Assembly: GCA_016188105.1 (NCBI GenBank)
Contig: JACPIL010000041.1
Coordinates: forward strand, 1 to 9,068
DNA length: 9,068 nt
From: Candidatus Woesearchaeota archaeon
Lineage (GTDB): Archaea; Nanobdellota; Nanobdellia; Woesearchaeales; GW2011-AR9
Reading direction: 5' to 3'
Position numbers and translations under genes: made by a program. Each line of letters opens with the position of its first letter. Position 1 is the stretch's first letter. Below the pieces are notes generated by a model. It searched no databases, had not been told where the DNA came from, and saw only the letters and a list, made by a program, of their open reading frames with translations. Below are positions 6,901 to 9,068 of the stretch, in pieces.

Positions 6901-9068
6901 CTATCGACGAAGTCATGATCTTCAATCGGTCGCTGTCGACAGAACAAATTTTCGCGCTCTATCAAAATAAAACTGACATTATTGTTGCTAATGAAACCAG
7001 AAGAGGAGAAAACTGGAGTGTGCAGATAACTCCTAATGACGGATTTGATGATGGACAGATGCTGCAATCAAATAATGTTACTATTTTAAATACCAAACCG
7101 ACGCACAGCACCCCATTATTAAATACAACTGATTTGACTACCAACAACACTAATGTCAATTTGACTGCGATCAATCTTTCCACGGCAGATATTGATAATG
7201 ATGCAGTGAAGAATATCTATAATTGGTTTAGAAATGGGGCTTCGATTGCAGTAGTAAATATGCCATTTGAGGGAATAAATGGAACAACTAGCAATAACGC
7301 CTGGGATTATTCGGGATTTAGAAATAATGGCTCAGAAAATGGAGGAATTGTTTGGAATGCGACTGGCGGTTATGATGGAAAAGGAGCCTACGAATTTGAC
7401 AGTGTCGATGACGCCATCAGTACAGTCTCACAATCGTATACTGCCATGGCAAACAATTTCACCGTCTCAGCATGGTTCAAATCAAAGTCGGTGGGAATTG
7501 GCACCGGGCAAACTATCGCTGCCCATCGCGACCAATGGAACTTACGAATCCAATTTAATATAGGGCTAGATAGGGATGAAATTATGTTTACTACTGATGG
7601 AGTCCAAGATTATGACAGCGATTTTGTTCCTGCCGCCGATACCTGGTATCATGTCGCAGTAGTGTTAAATTCGACTAATGATGCTGCCATCTATGTCAAT
7701 GGGACATTACAAAAAGTCTCACGCGCCGCCACCCCAGCATCAGTTACCGCGGGATCTTTCTGCGTCGGCGCTCGAGGAACAGCATGTACTGCTTCCTACT
7801 TCAACGGAACTATCGATGAAGTGATGGTTTACAACAGATCTCTGTCAGAAGCGCAGATCCGAGCGCTCTACTTAAACCAAACCAACATTATTGTAGCTCA
7901 AGAAACCGCCGGGGGAGAAAATTGGAGCGTGGAAGTTACCCCAAATGATGGAGTTGAAGATGGGCAACCGCTAACTTCCAACACCGTGATTATCCTAGAT
8001 GCCATTGCTCCTAGTGTAACTATCGACACACCAGCAAACGGCAGCAATTTTTCAAGTGGAAACCAGCAGTTTGCCGCCACCGTTACTGATACTGATTCTG
8101 GAGTTAGCAGGGTTCTATTTATGTTTAACACTAATACCACTCCATTTAATGCCACAGCAACTATTAGCGGATCGACTTGGAACGCAACCGTCAATATGAC
8201 AATCATCACAGAAGGAATGCATACAGTTACTGCTTTCGCCAATGATACCGTTGGAAATGTGAACAAGACTGTTAACATTACTATCACGGTTGATCGCACT
8301 CCTCCGAACGTATCTATTTTCATCACCAATACTACTCCTATCAATAACAGTAACTTTACTAATTCCGGAGTAATCCAGATCAATGTTACTCTTAACGATA
8401 CTCTTACCACAGTAACTGATGTTCGCTTTGGAATATTTAACACCGTCAACAATTCTGAGTTCAATCTCACTACTATAAAGCTAGGAAGTTTCTGGACTCA
8501 GAACTTAAGTCTTGCAACATTAACTGATGCAGTTTATTTTATTCGCGTTCATGGAAATGATACGCTTGGAAATATGAACAATAGTGTAATAAATCTCAGT
8601 TTTACTGTTGATACGGTTCCACCCAACATCTCCATCTTCAGGTACAACAGCACCAGCAACTTTACCGCTAACTTTTCCAACCGCGGGGGATTACAGATCA
8701 ACGTAAGCATCAATGATACCACTACCTATGGAAAATCAGTTATCCTCGGCCTGACTCATTCCAGAAACACTACTGGTTTCAACGTCACTCTCAATCAGGT
8801 AGATTACTGGTGGACTGTAAACTTAAGCATGGCAACTTTAAGTGATGGTGTATACAGAATTCAAATTTATGCCAATGATACGGTCGGTAATGTAAACAAT
8901 AGCGTCGCTAACTTAAGTTTCATCGTCGATTCGACTCCGCCTAACGTTTCCATCTTCTTCACCAATGATACTGCAACTAACAACAGTAATCACACTAACT
9001 CCGGAGTAATCCAGATCAATGTTACTCTTAACGATACTCTTACCACAGTAACTGATGTTCGCTTTGGA
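3966..9068 (+). CDS. Giant LamG/Ig-like repeat surface protein (partial, runs off the window)
   Basis: The frame is open for 1701 codons with no stop. ATG 3966 begins MAASKKRRKR followed by a hydrophobic segment (about 14-32), a signal peptide or membrane anchor. An acidic Thr/Pro/Glu-rich stalk (about 43-105) follows. Four LamG/concanavalin-A-like modules (Laminin_G_3 type) lie at residues about 162-392, 491-700, 795-1000 and 1099-1302. Each starts MPFE, has a GYDGKGAYEF-type strand, a Y-x-NG strand and ends with FNGTIDEVMVFNRSL-x-x-x-QI-x-ALY. Linkers of about 100 residues carry VTPNDG and LLNTTNVSSNNT. Ig-like repeats begin at about 1349, 1446, 1552 and 1658. N-x-S/T sequons are dense (about one per 15 residues in the first third), suggesting a glycosylated exterior protein. 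A few cysteines in modules 1 and 4 could form disulfides. Adhesion or cell-cell contact is a likely role, by analogy only. The start overlaps the HTH gene. No later in-frame ATG keeps the basic N-terminus. Confidence 0.9.
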   Translation, partial: MAASKKRRKRITPWFVLTVVAISLIPTLLVLFGEGNITGAVISTLPIEEVKEINQSFNETFIETEIPTTLPEEPTTEKNTSPEEVAETEPAVENSETENNLLFPQDLTILNTPTISTLFLNTTNVTLNHTDVNLSAVNISSDTLKIIYNWKRNNSPIAVLIMPFEATNGSTVNNTIDFSGLGNNGNETGGSGTNWSATAGYDGKGAYSFNGLNNNNFITLDENGYWKNLCINGCTFSAWVTVGERETGPELILSRGNGGSPSTFFEFDTGRTAGQGATLEVNFNGSISGNPSPRCSVSTTGGLVFNKGVSWNHIVGVYNLSHIAIYINGTQKTLSACPIYGLNATIWQNNSRVLIGARDNAGSTSNNFNGTIDELMVFNRSLTEAQIRALWLNQTNIIVAQETVRGENWSVFATPLNGTFNGTVARSNNITILNAKPTQATPLLNTTNVSSNNTHVNLTGINLSTADIDNDAVKNIYNWLLNGISIAVLNMPFEGVNSTSYNNTWDYSGYGNNGIIENATWNATGGYDGKGAYEFNGSNGIFIGFADTASLNINGSLTLAAWIKPHPSSATREIIWHGSGGVDYTLRRFSTGELRAIVNNISNTQLGVTSIGSILDESWLHAAVVYNLDNNNLSLYINGIMNASNVSQGHGKLRDSGRFELGNFFPTHTTPFNGTIDEVMVFNRSLSLEQIQALYRNETDTIVAQETAVGEIWSVEVTPNDNFDDGQALISNNVTILNTKPTQATPLLNTTNVSSNNTNVNLTAINLSTADTDGDSIRNIYSWFMDGIPIATLHMPFERINSTSDNNAWDYSGFNRNATPVNASWNATGGFDRRGGYDFKGTSYINVTSSSQGAFTPTSNFTLVVWTKKEQNQNQTGFRAVAATEPYDPADNFGIWSSTNSWYFQVHGDGTDTAITSSGIAYGNWIHLALVFESGTTTPVRFYINGTLASSSTNNPGTLTSRALHIGEYGDGSGFYNGSIDEVMIFNRSLSTEQIFALYQNKTDIIVANETRRGENWSVQITPNDGFDDGQMLQSNNVTILNTKPTHSTPLLNTTDLTTNNTNVNLTAINLSTADIDNDAVKNIYNWFRNGASIAVVNMPFEGINGTTSNNAWDYSGFRNNGSENGGIVWNATGGYDGKGAYEFDSVDDAISTVSQSYTAMANNFTVSAWFKSKSVGIGTGQTIAAHRDQWNLRIQFNIGLDRDEIMFTTDGVQDYDSDFVPAADTWYHVAVVLNSTNDAAIYVNGTLQKVSRAATPASVTAGSFCVGARGTACTASYFNGTIDEVMVYNRSLSEAQIRALYLNQTNIIVAQETAGGENWSVEVTPNDGVEDGQPLTSNTVIILDAIAPSVTIDTPANGSNFSSGNQQFAATVTDTDSGVSRVLFMFNTNTTPFNATATISGSTWNATVNMTIITEGMHTVTAFANDTVGNVNKTVNITITVDRTPPNVSIFITNTTPINNSNFTNSGVIQINVTLNDTLTTVTDVRFGIFNTVNNSEFNLTTIKLGSFWTQNLSLATLTDAVYFIRVHGNDTLGNMNNSVINLSFTVDTVPPNISIFRYNSTSNFTANFSNRGGLQINVSINDTTTYGKSVILGLTHSRNTTGFNVTLNQVDYWWTVNLSMATLSDGVYRIQIYANDTVGNVNNSVANLSFIVDSTPPNVSIFFTNDTATNNSNHTNSGVIQINVTLNDTLTTVTDVRFG
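4323..7872 (+). repeat. Four linker-plus-LamG modules in tandem
   Basis: The anchor LNTT in the linker recurs at 4323, 5295, 6207 and 7119; MPFE at 4449, 5436, 6348 and 7260; the Ile of TIDE at 5079, 5991, 6903 and 7812. The period is 912 bases (304 residues) between modules 2 and 3 and close to that elsewhere; module 1 is longer in its LamG part (MPFE to TIDE 630 bases against 552-555). Linkers are almost identical at the DNA level between copies, for example around 5295-5360 and 6207-6272, while the middles of the LamG domains share little beyond fold-defining positions. Confidence 0.85.
8364..8432 (+). repeat. 69-bp direct repeat, copy 1
   Basis: These 69 bases, starting TCCGGAGTAATCCAG and ending GTTCGCTTTGGA inside Ig repeat 2, are identical to 9000-9068. 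The offset is 636 bases, exactly two 106-residue Ig units. Just upstream similarity continues with mismatches. Confidence 0.9.
9000..9068 (+). repeat. 69-bp direct repeat, copy 2, ending at the window edge
   Basis: This is a perfect copy of 8364-8432 inside Ig repeat 4. The identity runs to the last base of the window, so its true length is unknown. Zero mismatches over 69 bases, when the intervening repeat is clearly diverged, points to a recent duplication or gene conversion, or to an assembly end inside a repeat. Confidence 0.9.

Larger units (their letters stand above)
8010..9068 (+). repeat. Ig-like repeats, about 97-106 residues each
   Basis: Repeat starts with the P(P)NVSI pattern lie at 8010, 8301, 8619 and 8937. 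The last two intervals are exactly 318 bases (106 residues), the first is 291. Each repeat carries VxDxxPPNxSIF, an INVTLNDT-type strand, an NLS strand and a NDTxGNxNxSV strand, typical of bacterial and archaeal surface Ig-like domains. The fourth is cut by the window end. Confidence 0.8.

Noticed and set aside
6685..6918. Plus-strand alternate-frame ORFs inside the surface gene (also 7279-7563)
   Set aside because: They overlap the long open frame completely, show no recognisable domain, and have no initiation signals.
7898..8470. 190-codon minus-strand open frame, and similar antisense frames at 3908-4348, 4565-4771, 5144-5359, 6047-6295 and 6962-7183
   Set aside because: They lie opposite the continuous surface-protein frame and their products are low-complexity Val/Leu/Thr sequences mirroring the Asn/Thr-rich repeats. 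Several recur because the linkers recur. No starts or motifs of their own.

Overview
The window looks archaeal, most likely from a small-genome DPANN-type lineage (Woesearchaeota/Pacearchaeota-like). The firmest evidence is a complete ABCE1/Rli1 gene, a protein found in archaea and eukaryotes but not bacteria. Supporting evidence is a TATA-like box about 26 bp upstream of three start codons that lack Shine-Dalgarno sequences (leaderless initiation), a T-tract terminator, and a huge Asn/Thr-rich exported protein built from LamG and Ig-like repeats. The lineage is inferred; no rRNA or other phylogenetic marker beyond ABCE1 is present.

Layout from left to right: (1) 1-187, the C-terminal end of an unidentified plus-strand gene ending in TAG. 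(2) 262-2031 (+), ABCE1, the ribosome-recycling ATPase, with its own TATA box. (3) 2055-2096, a T-rich terminator for the minus strand between convergent genes. (4) A minus-strand pair read from right to left: lgt (3279 to 2494, prolipoprotein diacylglyceryl transferase), interrupted by one in-frame TAG at codon 53, then a signal-peptide cupredoxin-fold protein (2477 to 2097) that has lost most type-1 copper ligands. (5) 3280-3499, a divergent AT-rich control region carrying six TACA-type elements spaced by close to whole helical turns. (6) 3500-3979 (+), a 159-residue protein with two tandem helix-turn-helix-like units and a TTG start. (7) 3966 to the window end (+), overlapping the previous gene by 14 bases: a membrane-anchored or secreted surface protein of at least 1701 residues with four LamG modules joined by near-identical linkers, then at least four Ig-like repeats. 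It is still open at base 9068.

How the parts may work together: the HTH-repeat gene and the giant surface protein appear to be one transcription unit behind the phased element array, so a self-regulated adhesin operon is a reasonable reading. The lgt/cupredoxin pair diverges from the same control region and also concerns the cell envelope. The most unusual items are the amber codon inside an otherwise intact lgt (recoding, nonsense mutation or assembly error), the helically phased array, the cupredoxin without its copper site, and a repeat architecture in which linkers are conserved while LamG cores diverge. A perfect 69-bp direct repeat ends exactly at the window edge and suggests that the assembly stops inside a repeat.
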